A DNA stretch of 64,000 nt from NCBI GenBank assembly GCA_001939145.1, contig LSRX01000483.1:149448-213447 (forward strand), given 5' to 3'. Below, piece by piece: positions 1 to 12,400 of this stretch; within the stretch, counting starts at the first letter, position 1, and each line of letters begins with the position of its first letter. The position numbers were made by a program, and so were the translations under genes. The notes beneath the pieces are model-generated. The model was not told the DNA's origin and did no database searches. It saw nothing but the letters and a program-made list of their open reading frames with translations. The stretch is from Symbiodinium microadriaticum (taxonomy: Eukaryota; Sar; Dinophyceae; Suessiales; Symbiodiniaceae).

Positions 1-257
1 TTTCAATTCACAAAAGGGCCTTGTGAATTGAAATAATTGAAATAATTGAAATCGGCCGGATTTGAATTATTTCAATTATTTCAGATATTTCAATTATTTT
101 GTGAATTCAAATCGGTGGGATTCGTGGCTTGGCAAAAGAAGCCCACCGATTTGAATTCACAAAATTATTTCAATTCACAAGGTGGCCTTGTGAATTGAAA
201 TAATTTTGTGAATTGAATTCGGCCCTGCCGATTTCAATTATTTCAATTATTTCAATT
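1..257. repeat. Nested perfect inverted repeats (foldback cluster)
   Basis: Four perfect inverted repeats can be paired by hand. The outer arms 26-56 and 227-257 match over 31 bp. Inside them, 154-182 pairs with 186-214 (29 bp, 3-nt loop) and 96-119 pairs with 142-165 (24 bp, 22-nt loop). At the window edge 1-13 pairs with 21-33. The arms are built from TTCAATTATT-like and TTGTGAATT-like words. The 24-bp and 29-bp hairpins share bases 154-165, so they cannot form together. No open reading frame or transposase lies inside. A non-autonomous foldback element or simple repeat amplification are both possible. Confidence 0.85.
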
Positions 258-324
258 ATTTATATTCTTTTCAATTGTATATGCAACAAATAGGGCGTCA
301 AATAGACCCTAGAGGCGCCTCTCT

Positions 325-540
325 CATATATATATATATATACACATGTATATGCACCTCTTTGTCTACATATATATATATATATATACATGTCCGTTTG
401 TATGAATGTATCTATACATGTATGCATGTAGTTATGTATCTATACGTATGTATGTATGTATGTATGTATGTATGTATGTTTGGGTGGATGGATGGATGGA
501 TGGGTGGGTGGATGGATGTATGTATGTATGTATGCATGCC
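325..540. repeat. Compound microsatellite (TA, TATG, GGAT)
   Basis: Two (TA)n blocks (about 327-344 and 370-388) are followed by (TATG)n at about 445-480, (GGAT)n at about 484-515 and a second TATG block to about 538. Apparent reading frames through it encode only tyrosine, cysteine, methionine and valine periodicities and are not genes. Confidence 0.95.
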
Positions 541-3500
541 TGTATTACTGTATAGGGAGCGCGTCGGAATACGGGCCTGTGCTTTTCGGGTACAATCAAC
601 TGTGAAAACCATCGTTAATACAGCGCAATCCTTATAAGTTATACCGCATACATGCGAAAAACAGAAAATCTGGAGGTGCCCTGCCGGTCTCACCCCGAGA
701 TAAACAAATCAGATATTTGAGACATTGTTTAGAACTGTTCGATCTCTACTGAATGGTAGCCCCAAAGCCGCAAGCCGATGAAGCTTCAACACAACCTCAT
801 CTAAGCCTGATCTCAATCCCAATCAGGGGATGACAGAGTGTGCGGAACAGAAGCCCCGCAAAAGAGTCTCTAAAATTGGGCATTGCTATGGTCAGGCGCT
901 CCCGACTTCGACTCCCATCTCGCATGGATTCCAACATCAAACAGCCGCTAGCCGCCAGCCCGGAAACATCCCAACCTTCAACAAGAAGCCCGAAATCCGT
1001 ATCCGGTCCACCGAACCTCTAGCATCGGGGGTGGCGCAGTATCTATCTCGCCCAGTTCAAACAACCCGACATGTGCAGATGCTGTTTGTTGTGGGCCCGC
1101 AGGTTGAACTGCAATTCAAACCTCCGTGTGAAATGCATGTGCAACCAAAGACAGCCCTACGGTCCAACTCTGCGGCAATATTCTCAGGGCTAAGCTACGT
1201 ACTCATAGTCTCAGCAGGGGTTAGATTAGTGTTATTTAGTGTTTGTCCTGCAGGATCGTCCCCAACGCAGATCCGTGATTTTGCTTGTGCTTGTCCGGTG
1301 CTTGTTTGCTAAGTCACACTGCAAACAAAAGGATTTCAGTAACCAGTCTCAACATTTGGGAAGCCTCAAGATTCGAGGGCTTGGGGGGAAGAGGGGATTG
1401 GGATTTCGGCATGGCATGGTCTCCACTCAAGGCCTCCCCAATGCTTTCATGCACACCATCACCATGTCAGCTGGTACTGGTATCTCCCGAAATCACGCGG
1501 ATGTACCACTCGCGGTCTTGCTCAGAGCGGGGCAGCAGAGGCACGATCGGCAGCTCCGTGCAAGGTTTCGTGCGAGTTTGGTCAGAAGTTACAATTTACT
1601 GAGTACTGCAAGGGATGGCTGGAAGAACCGGCTTTCTGCTTCGAAGCTCTACAGATTCAAAATCAGAAACAACAGCTTGGAAAAGAGTTGTGCCGAGGCA
1701 TGCTACGACGCGCCGCGGGCTTGCCTTGTGTTGCCTACTGTCTTTGTTGGATGTCTAACTCAAGCATTATCTGATGCTCGGGCTGATTGCAGTGAGGTCG
1801 TGCAGAACACCAGTGAACACGCCCATGGCTCCAGCAAGCACACCCATGGCTTGCCACATGTCGTGGTGTCTGCCTTACTGATGGCTTTTTCGGCTCGGTT
1901 GCATCCTCTGTGCTCCCTCTGAGCAGGCCAGATGCCAACAAACAGGCCAAGGAGGCCCGCGCTCAAAATCCTTGCCTGCCACAGCCGCTCGGTGGCAAAG
2001 TGGATTCGTTACGTCATTGGACCAAGAAATACCAAGAAGACGATCCAGGTTCAACACTGGCGGATCTATGACCTGCCCAGGCCTGGGCCTGGACCTGAAT
2101 ACGAAATCTACATCTTGCCATAGGGCGAGCCGAGAGTGAATGGCCCAATTTGTGTGAGAGGTATGTAACAAGTAGGAGAACCGGCGTAAAGAGCGATAAT
2201 TAGCAACGCTCTCTTGAGGAAGCGAATGTTCCAAAACTCAAACCTGGGCCATGAAGTTGCAGCGGTTTGCTTGCATCTCTACTCATCCGGCCTGGCGACT
2301 TGTCCTGTTCCGAAGTTGGGCCCCCTGACTCCTGAATCACTGCATCTATCGAGTCGAGCAGGAAAGTAATCGAGACGAGTCACGAAAACCAGCCAGTGAG
2401 TATCTGAGTGACTCAGTGAGTGACGTGAGTGAGCGAGTATGTGAATGAGTTAGTTACTTCGTTGAACAGCAACTTTACACTGAACCCCTTCCCCCTCCCT
2501 CGCACGCTACGTTGCTTGAACTTGGAGCACACCTGGCACCAGCAAGAGATATTCGAGGATTGTGGCTTCTGTTCCATCTTCAAATCTAGATCATGTCTGC
2601 ATGTACCTGCAAGCTCAGGGGATCTGGCCCTTGGGAGGGGTTCGGTGAAGCTTCATTTCCAAGCAAGAACGTACCCGGCTGAAGCGACAGATGTGGAGAC
2701 GAGCCAGATAAGCTCATGGCTGCCGTAGGCCTGTGGGGCAGCAAGGGGAGTGTCGCTGAATTGTGCAGGAATGTCGCCGACAGCGACGGCAGGGCCATGG
2801 AGCATCTCAGCGAGGATTTGACTCAGGCCGGGGCTCTGGAAGCTTCTCCGGACCGAGCTGAGGTCCCGTCGCAGCACCCGCTGATGCACTTCGCGTATTT
2901 CTCGGCCAGAATCATGTAACAGGCCCGGGTTGGGTTACTTGAGTTCTTGTTTTCAGAGAGGGACGGGGGGCAACAGCTCGTGTCAAAGCAATTGTCCCGA
3001 TATTGCAGGGGCTCTACGAGTCTGATGCCTGCATGTGAAACATCGCAGACTGGGACTGGCGGACGTAATGTGGAGCTCTGACTAGTGTGCCTTAAACAAT
3101 AACAAAACTCCAGGACGTCTTTCTTGGTGGCGGGCTCCGGTTCGGTAGTGACTGAGTAGTTGCTGGTTAGGATTAGGGATAGTGCTAGCAAGAGCAGTCC
3201 TGGGCCCCTAAAGCCAGCAAGCCGGTACGGAACCGATCGCCAGGCCAGGCCCGGAAGTTTGGCAATATTGGGGAGCCCCAATTCGTTTCCATGATTGGGT
3301 TTCCGGAAGCCTGCCCGGGTAGATTTTTGGAGAAACGAGGGTCGACCTCGCCGCACACGCCGTTTAGAAAGGAACCCCAGGCTTCGGGACAGGCCGATCC
3401 AGCTCCCAGGGCTTCTTCCACAGGCAAAGGGCCAGACGAGCTCTGCATGAATGGAGATACATTCCTTGACTTCGGAACCCAACTTCCAAAAACAAATTGG

Positions 3501-3600
3501 GCCCGAAAATCTTTGCATTGCTGGGGAAGCCCAGAAGATATTTAGGGTCCACGAGAAAGTTGCCAAACTTTGTATTGTTGGCGGACCCCGGACCTCACAC
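541..3600. other. Stretch without a supportable gene
   Basis: Open frames of up to about 160 codons exist on both strands, but none shows a recognisable motif or consistent splice signals. At 2401-2440 there is a short GAGTGA-type repeat. At 3250-3580 related GTTTGGCAATATTGGG-type and GTTGCCAAACTTTG-type words occur in both orientations, suggesting an old repeat. Short exons may be hidden here; I cannot call any. Confidence 0.5.
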
Positions 3601-3628
3601 TGATCAGAGCTCCGCATTAATGCAAACC

Positions 3629-3630
<2 letters not shown>

Positions 3631-3677
<47 letters not shown>

Positions 3678-3920
3678 GTCTGCATATATACATATATACA
3701 TATATCTATCTATCTATCTATCTATCTATGTATCTATCTATCTATCTATCTACCTATCTACCTATCTACCTATCTACCTATCTATCTATCTATCTATCTA
3801 TGTATCTATGTATCTATGTATCTATCTATCTATCTATCTATCTACCTATCTACCTATCTATCTATCTATCTATCTATCTATGTATCTATGTATCTATCTA
3901 TCTATCTATCTATCTGTCTG

Positions 3921-3955
<35 letters not shown>

Positions 3956-3970
3956 GTGTGTGTGTGTGCG
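3631..3970 (+). repeat. Compound microsatellite (TGTC, TATC, TG)
   Basis: About 50 bp of (TGTC)n is followed by a short TA block, then about 250 bp of (TATC)n with regular TACC and TATG variants, and ends in (TG)n. The frames through it encode tyrosine-leucine-serine-isoleucine repeats and are artefacts. Confidence 0.95.
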
Positions 3971-5930
3971 TGCCATGCTCAGACAGGAATGCAGGCGTGG
4001 GGCACTCAACGAAGACCCCCTCTCACCCGTGCAGACTTGCTTGTGGGCTTTGTCGGGCAGCTGAGTAGCGTCATCTTCGTTTCGTGCTGCGCCATTTCCT
4101 TAGCATCCGGGGAGCGGAGCCGGACCTCGACCCAACATACAGACAACTTTACCTTGCGTGCATCTTGTATCATGTGCCATTCCGAGTTCCGCGTTTCTGG
4201 AGGAATCACGTGGTACCAAATGGTCATCTCGTCGTTGTTCTCATCAGTATATTCATAAAAATCATCGTCGTCAACACCATCGTCATCACCTTCATCAGCA
4301 TCAGCTTCGCCTTCAACTTAGTTTTCCATGTCACTTCATGCCGTTTCTACCGCACCAATCATGTCGGCATGTTGATCAGCCTTCCAAAGTGTGTGGAACC
4401 CCACCCTCCAGCAAACAGCTTGTGACCTCCCATCGGGGCTACAAAAACAATCCAGTGGCCGCCGGCATCATAAAGACTCGCTCCAAGAGGTGCCGAGCTC
4501 GCGGCTCGCCTCCAGGCAGCTGCTCCCGACAGCCCCCCGCCGAATCACATGTGGGGATGCTGTGCTCGAGTGTCAAGGGCACCCATAGGTGTGTGCTTGC
4601 ATGATACGGCTCAGTCGAGGCTATGAGGATTGAGTCGTTGCCCCAAGCCCGTGGTTGCCTTGGCGATACTGTTGATAGTCGCACATTGTCGCCGTTTGAT
4701 GTCCCAAATCTGGCATTTCCTTTTGCCGAGGCTTTTTCCTGAAACGTCAGCTTCTGCACGTCCGGTGCTCAAGGGTCGACTGTTGAAATTCCGAACTGTT
4801 CCTGGACCTGGAGCGCTCAGGTTGCCGCGCACCTGTCGCGCCGCGCCGCAGAGAGCGTACTGTGCTTTCCCCGGGTGTAAGAAGGACTTTGGAAAAGCCG
4901 TGGTCTTAAAATTGCTGCAAGTTCTCAGGTCCCTGTCCTGAGCGTAGCCTTTGACATGCAGGAGACGCCTGCCGAATGACCCAAAGCATGGCTAGTCGTA
5001 GTCCATCCAAGCATGTGCTTTCTCTATAGCCGAGAAGAAAAGAAATTGATGCTGTCGGGTGCGGCATGCGGTTTCCGGTCTCCGACATGACAGTTTCTGT
5101 TTGAACCGGCAGGGTGCATTCTGAGGCAAAGCCGAGCACATGCCCAGATATCACACCGTCACCGCTTGAATGTGCCCTGCCCGCGAGATCTCTCCATGCT
5201 TGGCTTTCAAGTTTGCCAGTGTGCAGGCACTACGAAGCAGCACAGAGCTACCCAGCTGACGTGTTGATCCTCTTATTTGTTTCGTCTGCTCCTTACCGAC
5301 TCATTGATTGGTGCCTCCCTCTATGCAAAGGTTGACGTGCTGTGGTGTGCCGTGCTGCTCATTGATTACGCAAGCGTAGTAGCCTGCCTTCCCAGCCGTA
5401 GCACTAGCTTGCCCTCCAATCGAAAGGACCAGGAGTGTCCTGCTGGGGATGTAGAGTTAGCTCGTTTCCAGGTCTGTAGATCCTTGACTTGAAGCAGTTT
5501 GCAATCCGTTCCAGGACATTTTACCACCAAGGACGAGAGGTAAATATCAACAAGCAAACAGGCAAGGTAGCTGGATGTACTTCAAGAGCAGGGCCCTTTA
5601 CATGTCTGCAGACTTTCCGCCGGACCACAGTAGGATTTGAACACGAAGGTGTGAAGGCGAGATGCCTTAGTACCTTGAGTAGGAGTCTTCTTCAGAATGT
5701 CCAAGGCCCAACGATGTCTTGCTGTGTACAGAGAACAGCAGAAACTCAAGAGCCGAAAGTGACTCACAGTCTAGCTGGTACCGGCTGCTTTGTGTCAGGG
5801 CATTTGTGTACATCACGCGTTGTGAGCGTACTGGCGAACTTGACAACCAACGGTCGATTTCTTTTGAAGCAACCTTAGCCACTAGACTGCTTGAGTCAGA
5901 TTGCCAATCTGCGAACAAGCTTGTGAAATG
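3971..5930. other. Stretch without a supportable gene
   Basis: A CAT/CGT-rich trinucleotide stretch lies at about 4226-4312. Overlapping open frames of 60-150 codons occur on both strands without recognisable domains. The segment 5489-5918 is open on both strands and could contain an exon, but the strand cannot be decided by reading. Confidence 0.4.
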
Positions 5931-5932
5931 CA

Positions 5933-6364
5933 GTGCTTAGTGAAAGGCTGTGTTGGTATTTGTGGCAGATCGGTATCTGTTTCTTGATTTTAGCTCGTGT
6001 CATGTGCTGCGGCTGCGGCCAGCAGTCCACAGCATGTGTGCTATCCGGAAGCGTTGCCTGGAACAGGGTACTGGGCATGTGCAAGACGTGCATCCCAGGA
6101 AACGACTTTCAAGACGGGGATGCAAACCGATGGCCTCTCCGATTTTTTGACATACCTTTTAAGCTACTTGGCCATCTCACCGATGTCAAGCCCAGCCACT
6201 TCCGCCTTGCCAGTGTTACGGAAGTGCTCCATTGGAGCATGAGAGATAAATCGAAAGTCACACAGGCCGCAACAGCAGCAATGCTACCAAAGCAGAAGCT
6301 GCACAGCCTGCTGGCGGGCAACCAGCTTTCTGGTAGTGGTGGCCAGTTACGGCCCCTTGCCTAG
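5933..6364 (+). CDS. Candidate exon, unknown product
   Basis: A 143-codon plus-strand frame ends in TAG at 6362-6364. Its second half has ordinary protein composition (for example CKTCIPGNDFQDGDANRW, then an FFDIPFKLLGHLTDV segment). There is no ATG at the start of the frame, so if real this is an exon or the end of one. No domain is recognised. The opposite strand carries a shorter frame of doubtful quality. The call rests only on length and composition. Confidence 0.2.
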   Translation: MLSERLCWYLWQIGICFLILARVMCCGCGQQSTACVLSGSVAWNRVLGMCKTCIPGNDFQDGDANRWPLRFFDIPFKLLGHLTDVKPSHFRLASVTEVLHWSMRDKSKVTQAATAAMLPKQKLHSLLAGNQLSGSGGQLRPLA

Positions 6365-6965
6365 CACGGCCGACGTCACAACTGCTGTGGGCCATGTCTT
6401 GTGGGAGAACAGTGTTCAAACCAAGTGGATCGTCCGATTGGCGCGACAGCTACCGTTGTGTCATTTTCGACGTGGCATTAGCCAGCGCTTCTTCCGTCGT
6501 ATGTGGCATGAAAAATACTCTGGTAACTTACTTCTTTGGGCAGCTAGCAGCTACGTTTCTCACGGGCTCTGGCTGATGGCCTTTAGATGCCTGAGAGCTG
6601 ACTGCGCAGGGGCTTGCCAGCGCATACACCAGCTCTAGTCCAGCAAGCTCTTAGCGCGGCTAGCCGCCGGTAAGAACTCCCGCAGTCAGGCCACACCACG
6701 GCACCAGTCGTGAGGACATCTTCACACTCTCCTCATGCGGACTTGCTGATAATTGAATTGAAATGTCACATCATGAGCCATTTGCAGCTGCCACATGACT
6801 GCTGAGAACCTCGCAACCGTCGGTGAGCACTGTGCACGCTTCGATTTCTGCTGCCTTTACAAGCGCAAGCCATCGCCGGGACATGATCTACACTTGGCAG
6901 TCTGAATCTAGACAGACAGGTTTTTAATACTTGAAGCCTAAACTGTAACCCGGAGACAGTTCGCA

Positions 6966-7400
6966 GTGTGGCAGATCAACGTGCTGGTATCTGGTGCGTC
7001 TGCTTTGCAGCATCAGGCTCGGCAGAATGTGCTTCTACAGGGAATCCAGATGGCAGCGCCAGTCAATGCATGTTGCCTTGCTTTGCTCTACTGCATGAGA
7101 AAGCAGACTGTTTTGAAGCATCCTTTCACTTACCGACGAGAGTGGCTGTTCATGCAGATTCCTCACAGGTTGACCTGCCCCCTCTGCACGTTTGACGAGA
7201 GGGCACTGCAGGATCAGCGGCAGGAAGATCTGAGAAGGTGGTCTGAAAGCTGTGTTCATGCATGTTGTGATTGCACTGCCACAGCCCGAATCGTTTGGAG
7301 GCATGGAGACACTGCATCCATTACAGACACTGGAAGGCACGTCACCGTGTCGGCTGAGACGTGGCCAGAGCTTGTGAATTGGAACGTGTTTCAGAAGTAG
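6966..7400 (+). CDS. Candidate exon, unknown product
   Basis: A plus-strand frame of 144 codons ends at 7398-7400. It contains a CPLC and a CDC cysteine pair and a balanced segment (ALQDQRQEDLRRWSESCVHA). The frame has no ATG at its start and no known fold could be assigned. The minus strand is also open over most of the interval, so the strand is uncertain. It lies just upstream of the spliced-leader relic, but no link is visible. Confidence 0.2.
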   Translation: MWQINVLVSGASALQHQARQNVLLQGIQMAAPVNACCLALLYCMRKQTVLKHPFTYRREWLFMQIPHRLTCPLCTFDERALQDQRQEDLRRWSESCVHACCDCTATARIVWRHGDTASITDTGRHVTVSAETWPELVNWNVFQK

Positions 7401-7635
7401 TATAACTCGCATGCAGCAACCTAGAAAAGATGAGCAATACAGATGCGGTGTCTTGTCTCAATCCTGCTACAAAGTGTCGCCACAGCGGAGGTGATCACCG
7501 AATCTTTGTCCGAAACACCTTCCTGGAGGTTCAGGCTTGTTGCACATATCCAGTTGCTCCTGTCACCGGCAAGGTGTAGAAAGATTGCACTTGTGTCTGT
7601 GTGCGTTTTGCCGGCGCCCTCCCGCTCCCAACGCG

Positions 7636-7652
7636 CACACGCGCGCGCACAC

Positions 7653-7688
<36 letters not shown>

Positions 7689-7921
7689 ACACACACCCAC
7701 ACACACAAAAACACAGACAAACACAGACAGACACACAGACAGACCCACAGACAGACCCACAGACAGACACACAGACAGACACACAGACACACAGACACAC
7801 AGACACACAGACACACAGACAGACACAGACACACAGACAGACACAGACAGACACACAGACACACAGACAGACACAGACAGACACACACAGAGACAGACAG
7901 AGACAGACAGAGAGAGACAGA
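7636..7921 (+). repeat. CA / GACA compound microsatellite
   Basis: (CA)n with CG and CC variants passes into ACAGAC, GACACACA and finally GACAGAGA repeats, and ends directly at the spliced-leader relic. All six frames stay open through it and give low-complexity threonine-histidine or cysteine-valine peptides that are not genes. Confidence 0.95.
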
Positions 7922-7943
7922 GCCGTAGCCATTTTGGCTCAAG
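7922..7943 (+). other. Genomic copy of the dinoflagellate spliced leader (relic)
   Basis: The 22 bases match the published dinoflagellate SL consensus exactly, with G at the variable first position and the diagnostic CATTTTGGCTCAAG ending at 7943. A functional SL RNA gene would continue with a GT splice donor; here the next bases are TCTCGG. The likely origin is therefore a trans-spliced mRNA that was reverse-transcribed and reinserted, as described for recycled cDNAs in dinoflagellates. The last nine bases (7935-7943) have an inverted copy at 7987-7995. A chance exact match of this length is not credible. Confidence 0.9.
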
Positions 7944-9110
7944 TCTCGGGAACTGGGGGAACCCACCCCCCCTGGGCCCCCCGGGGCTTGAGCCATACGC
8001 CGACGCCATTTCCCAGACAAGCATGGCCCCCTTGCCCCCTCCACAAGTCACCTGTGAAAGCCATGACTTGCTGCTCAACGAGCCTGCGCCGAAGGGGGCG
8101 AGAGGTAGACCGACATGACAGCCGTGAAGACCACAAAAAAGCGGTGAAGGCGATGAAACAGAGTTCTTACTTGTGGGCACCCGAAGGAATCGGGGAGGAC
8201 TGCCGAGGCTCCTTGATGCGGTGTCGTGTACGGGCGCGCTCCTAAACCAGGCGAATCCGAACCAAAGCCACCGCTGAGGTGAGGGTGAGCCCGGGGAGGG
8301 AGTTTGCGTAGCCGGCCCACTGCTGGGGGGATAAGGCGAATCCATGAGGTGGGCCCCACAGTTTGGCGGCAACTGTGGGGGATGCATGCCATACAACTAT
8401 ACTCCGAGGTGTGCCAACTACCAACAACAGATTGGGGAGGCCGTGAATGAACGCATGTTTTTGGCCGCTGTTTTTGACTTGCTCGGTATGCAGTGGAACC
8501 CCAAAATTCGGGTTGCACAGCATGGAACAGACACCTCGCTCCGTCTTTGCTTTCTCACCACCCTCGAAGACCGGGAGAAGACCGACACCAAACAAAGTCA
8601 CGACTACGAACCCTTTTACAGCCGCTGCACTGCCCCTTGTGAGCCTGGGGAGTCACAGGCGTAGACGCGCACATGCGGTGTGTGACTGAGGGAAGGCCTA
8701 GGGTCCAGGTATGGGGGTGCAGTTTAAGTCCACTACTTGCTAGCTCCTGGGGGATGGCCTTTCGAAAACAAGCTCACCGCTGCTGTAGCTCAGTAGGCTT
8801 TGTTCCCTCCTAAACCAACTGGTGTCTACAGCTACCAATACAGCTATGTTTGCGTTGTTTGCTTCGTCACTACACAAGAGGGGGACAGGCTTACCAGTCA
8901 CCTGAGTGAACCAACGACAGGTAAAACTGCAAAGGGATCAGCACCACAGCCAGCAGACCGGGGGAGACGCAGACCGCTAGCCCAGTACTCTAGGAAGGGG
9001 GTGTAGACTTACTTCGTTCAGCACTCGTCTCCCTCACTCCTCGCTTGGTGCAGATTCCGGAGGGGATCAAAGCTGAACTTGAAACCTTAACATAGGTATG
9101 TCGGCCCGGG
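7944..9110 (+). other. Region downstream of the spliced leader, possible body of a reinserted transcript
   Basis: If 7922-7943 is the 5' end of a reinserted cDNA, the former transcript lies here. The first ATG downstream (8023) opens a 31-codon frame that stops at 8118 (starts [20 protein letters not shown]). Longer coding cannot be followed, so any reading frame is short, non-coding or broken. No poly(A) tail was found. Nothing else in the stretch is identifiable. Confidence 0.35.
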
Positions 9111-9418
9111 CCTCAGTTTAGTTGTGCTTTTCTTGGTGTGTTTTGCAGTCCAGTAGTGCAGTCCCGCCAAAACGGGGGGATAACACGAGTTCAGCAGACC
9201 CTGCAGTAAAGCCGAACCGTTGCCGGTAGGGGGGAGTTCTAGTTGTTATGTCAGCTGAGTGTATGCTTGACAAGGCAACGGGGGGGGCAACGTTTCCTCG
9301 TACAGCCGAGCCCCCTATCGCACAGCGACGGGGGGACCAAAAGACGCCTGTGGACCGCAGGTGCGCGCCCGCGCGCGGAGGGTTGGGGACGGACTTACCC
9401 CAGCTCTCCCCACCTGGT

Positions 9419-9419
<1 letters not shown>

Positions 9420-9449
<30 letters not shown>

Positions 9450-9472
9450 GACAGAGAGAGACAGAGAGAGAN
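9420..9472 (+). repeat. GA microsatellite ending at a single N
   Basis: (GA)n and GACAGAGA repeats run to 9471. An undetermined base at 9472 marks the junction with the CCCACA array and may be an assembly join. Confidence 0.9.
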
Positions 9473-12400
9473 CACCCACACCCACACCCACACCCACACC
9501 CACACCCACACCCACACCCACACCCACACCCACACCCACACCCACACCCACACCCACACCCACACCCACACCCACACCCACACCCACACCCACACCCACA
9601 CCCACACCCACACCCACACCCACACCCACACCCACACCCACACCCACACCCACACCCACACCCACACCCACACCCACACCCACACCCACACCCACACCCA
9701 CACCCACACCCACACCCACACCCACACCCACACCCACACCCACACCCACACCCACACCCACACCCACACCCACACCCACACCCACACCCACACCCACACC
9801 CACACCCACACCCACACCCACACCCACACCCACACCCACACCCACACCCACACCCACACCCACACCCACACCCACACCCACACCCACACCCACACCCACA
9901 CCCACACCCACACCCACACCCACACCCACACCCACACCCACACCCACACCCACACCCACACCCACACCCACACCCACACCCACACCCACACCCACACCCA
10001 CACCCACACCCACACCCACACCCACACCCACACCCACACCCACACCCACACCCACACCCACACCCACACCCACACCCACACCCACACCCACACCCACACC
10101 CACACCCACACCCACACCCACACCCACACCCACACCCACACCCACACCCACACCCACACCCACACCCACACCCACACCCACACCCACACCCACACCCACA
10201 CCCACACCCACACCCACACCCACACCCACACCCACACCCACACCCACACCCACACCCACACCCACACCCACACCCACACCCACACCCACACCCACACCCA
10301 CACCCACACCCACACCCACACCCACACCCACACCCACACCCACACCCACACCCACACCCACACCCACACCCACACCCACACCCACACCCACACCCACACC
10401 CACACCCACACCCACACCCACACCCACACCCACACCCACACCCACACCCACACCCACACCCACACCCACACCCACACCCACACCCACACCCACACCCACA
10501 CCCACACCCACACCCACACCCACACCCACACCCACACCCACACCCACACCCACACCCACACCCACACCCACACCCACACCCACACCCACACCCACACCCA
10601 CACCCACACCCACACCCACACCCACACCCACACCCACACCCACACCCACACCCACACCCACACCCACACCCACACCCACACCCACACCCACACCCACACC
10701 CACACCCACACCCACACCCACACCCACACCCACACCCACACCCACACCCACACCCACACCCACACCCACACCCACACCCACACCCACACCCACACCCACA
10801 CCCACACCCACACCCACACCCACACCCACACCCACACCCACACCCACACCCACACCCACACCCACACCCACACCCACACCCACACCCACACCCACACCCA
10901 CACCCACACCCACACCCACACCCACACCCACACCCACACCCACACCCACACCCACACCCACACCCACACCCACACCCACACCCACACCCACACCCACACC
11001 CACACCCACACCCACACCCACACCCACACCCACACCCACACCCACACCCACACCCACACCCACACCCACACCCACACCCACACCCACACCCACACCCACA
11101 CCCACACCCACACCCACACCCACACCCACACCCACACCCACACCCACACCCACACCCACACCCACACCCACACCCACACCCACACCCACACCCACACCCA
11201 CACCCACACCCACACCCACACCCACACCCACACCCACACCCACACCCACACCCACACCCACACCCACACCCACACCCACACCCACACCCACACCCACACC
11301 CACACCCACACCCACACCCACACCCACACCCACACCCACACCCACACCCACACCCACACCCACACCCACACCCACACCCACACCCACACCCACACCCACA
11401 CCCACACCCACACCCACACCCACACCCACACCCACACCCACACCCACACCCACACCCACACCCACACCCACACCCACACCCACACCCACACCCACACCCA
11501 CACCCACACCCACACCCACACCCACACCCACACCCACACCCACACCCACACCCACACCCACACCCACACCCACACCCACACCCACACCCACACCCACACC
11601 CACACCCACACCCACACCCACACCCACACCCACACCCACACCCACACCCACACCCACACCCACACCCACACCCACACCCACACCCACACCCACACCCACA
11701 CCCACACCCACACCCACACCCACACCCACACCCACACCCACACCCACACCCACACCCACACCCACACCCACACCCACACCCACACCCACACCCACACCCA
11801 CACCCACACCCACACCCACACCCACACCCACACCCACACCCACACCCACACCCACACCCACACCCACACCCACACCCACACCCACACCCACACCCACACC
11901 CACACCCACACCCACACCCACACCCACACCCACACCCACACCCACACCCACACCCACACCCACACCCACACCCACACCCACACCCACACCCACACCCACA
12001 CCCACACCCACACCCACACCCACACCCACACCCACACCCACACCCACACCCACACCCACACCCACACCCACACCCACACCCACACCCACACCCACACCCA
12101 CACCCACACCCACACCCACACCCACACCCACACCCACACCCACACCCACACCCACACCCACACCCACACCCACACCCACACCCACACCCACACCCACACC
12201 CACACCCACACCCACACCCACACCCACACCCACACCCACACCCACACCCACACCCACACCCACACCCACACCCACACCCACACCCACACCCACACCCACA
12301 CCCACACCCACACCCACACCCACACCCACACCCACACCCACACCCACACCCACACCCACACCCACACCCACACCCACACCCACACCCACACCCACACCCA

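Noticed and set aside
3497-4258. 253-codon plus-strand frame
   Set aside because: Its bulk is the TGTC/TATC microsatellite.
8786-8797. tRNA-like A box (TAGCTCAGTAGG)
   Set aside because: No B box (GGTTCGANTCC) follows at a suitable distance and no cloverleaf can be drawn, so neither a tRNA nor a tRNA-derived SINE is supported.
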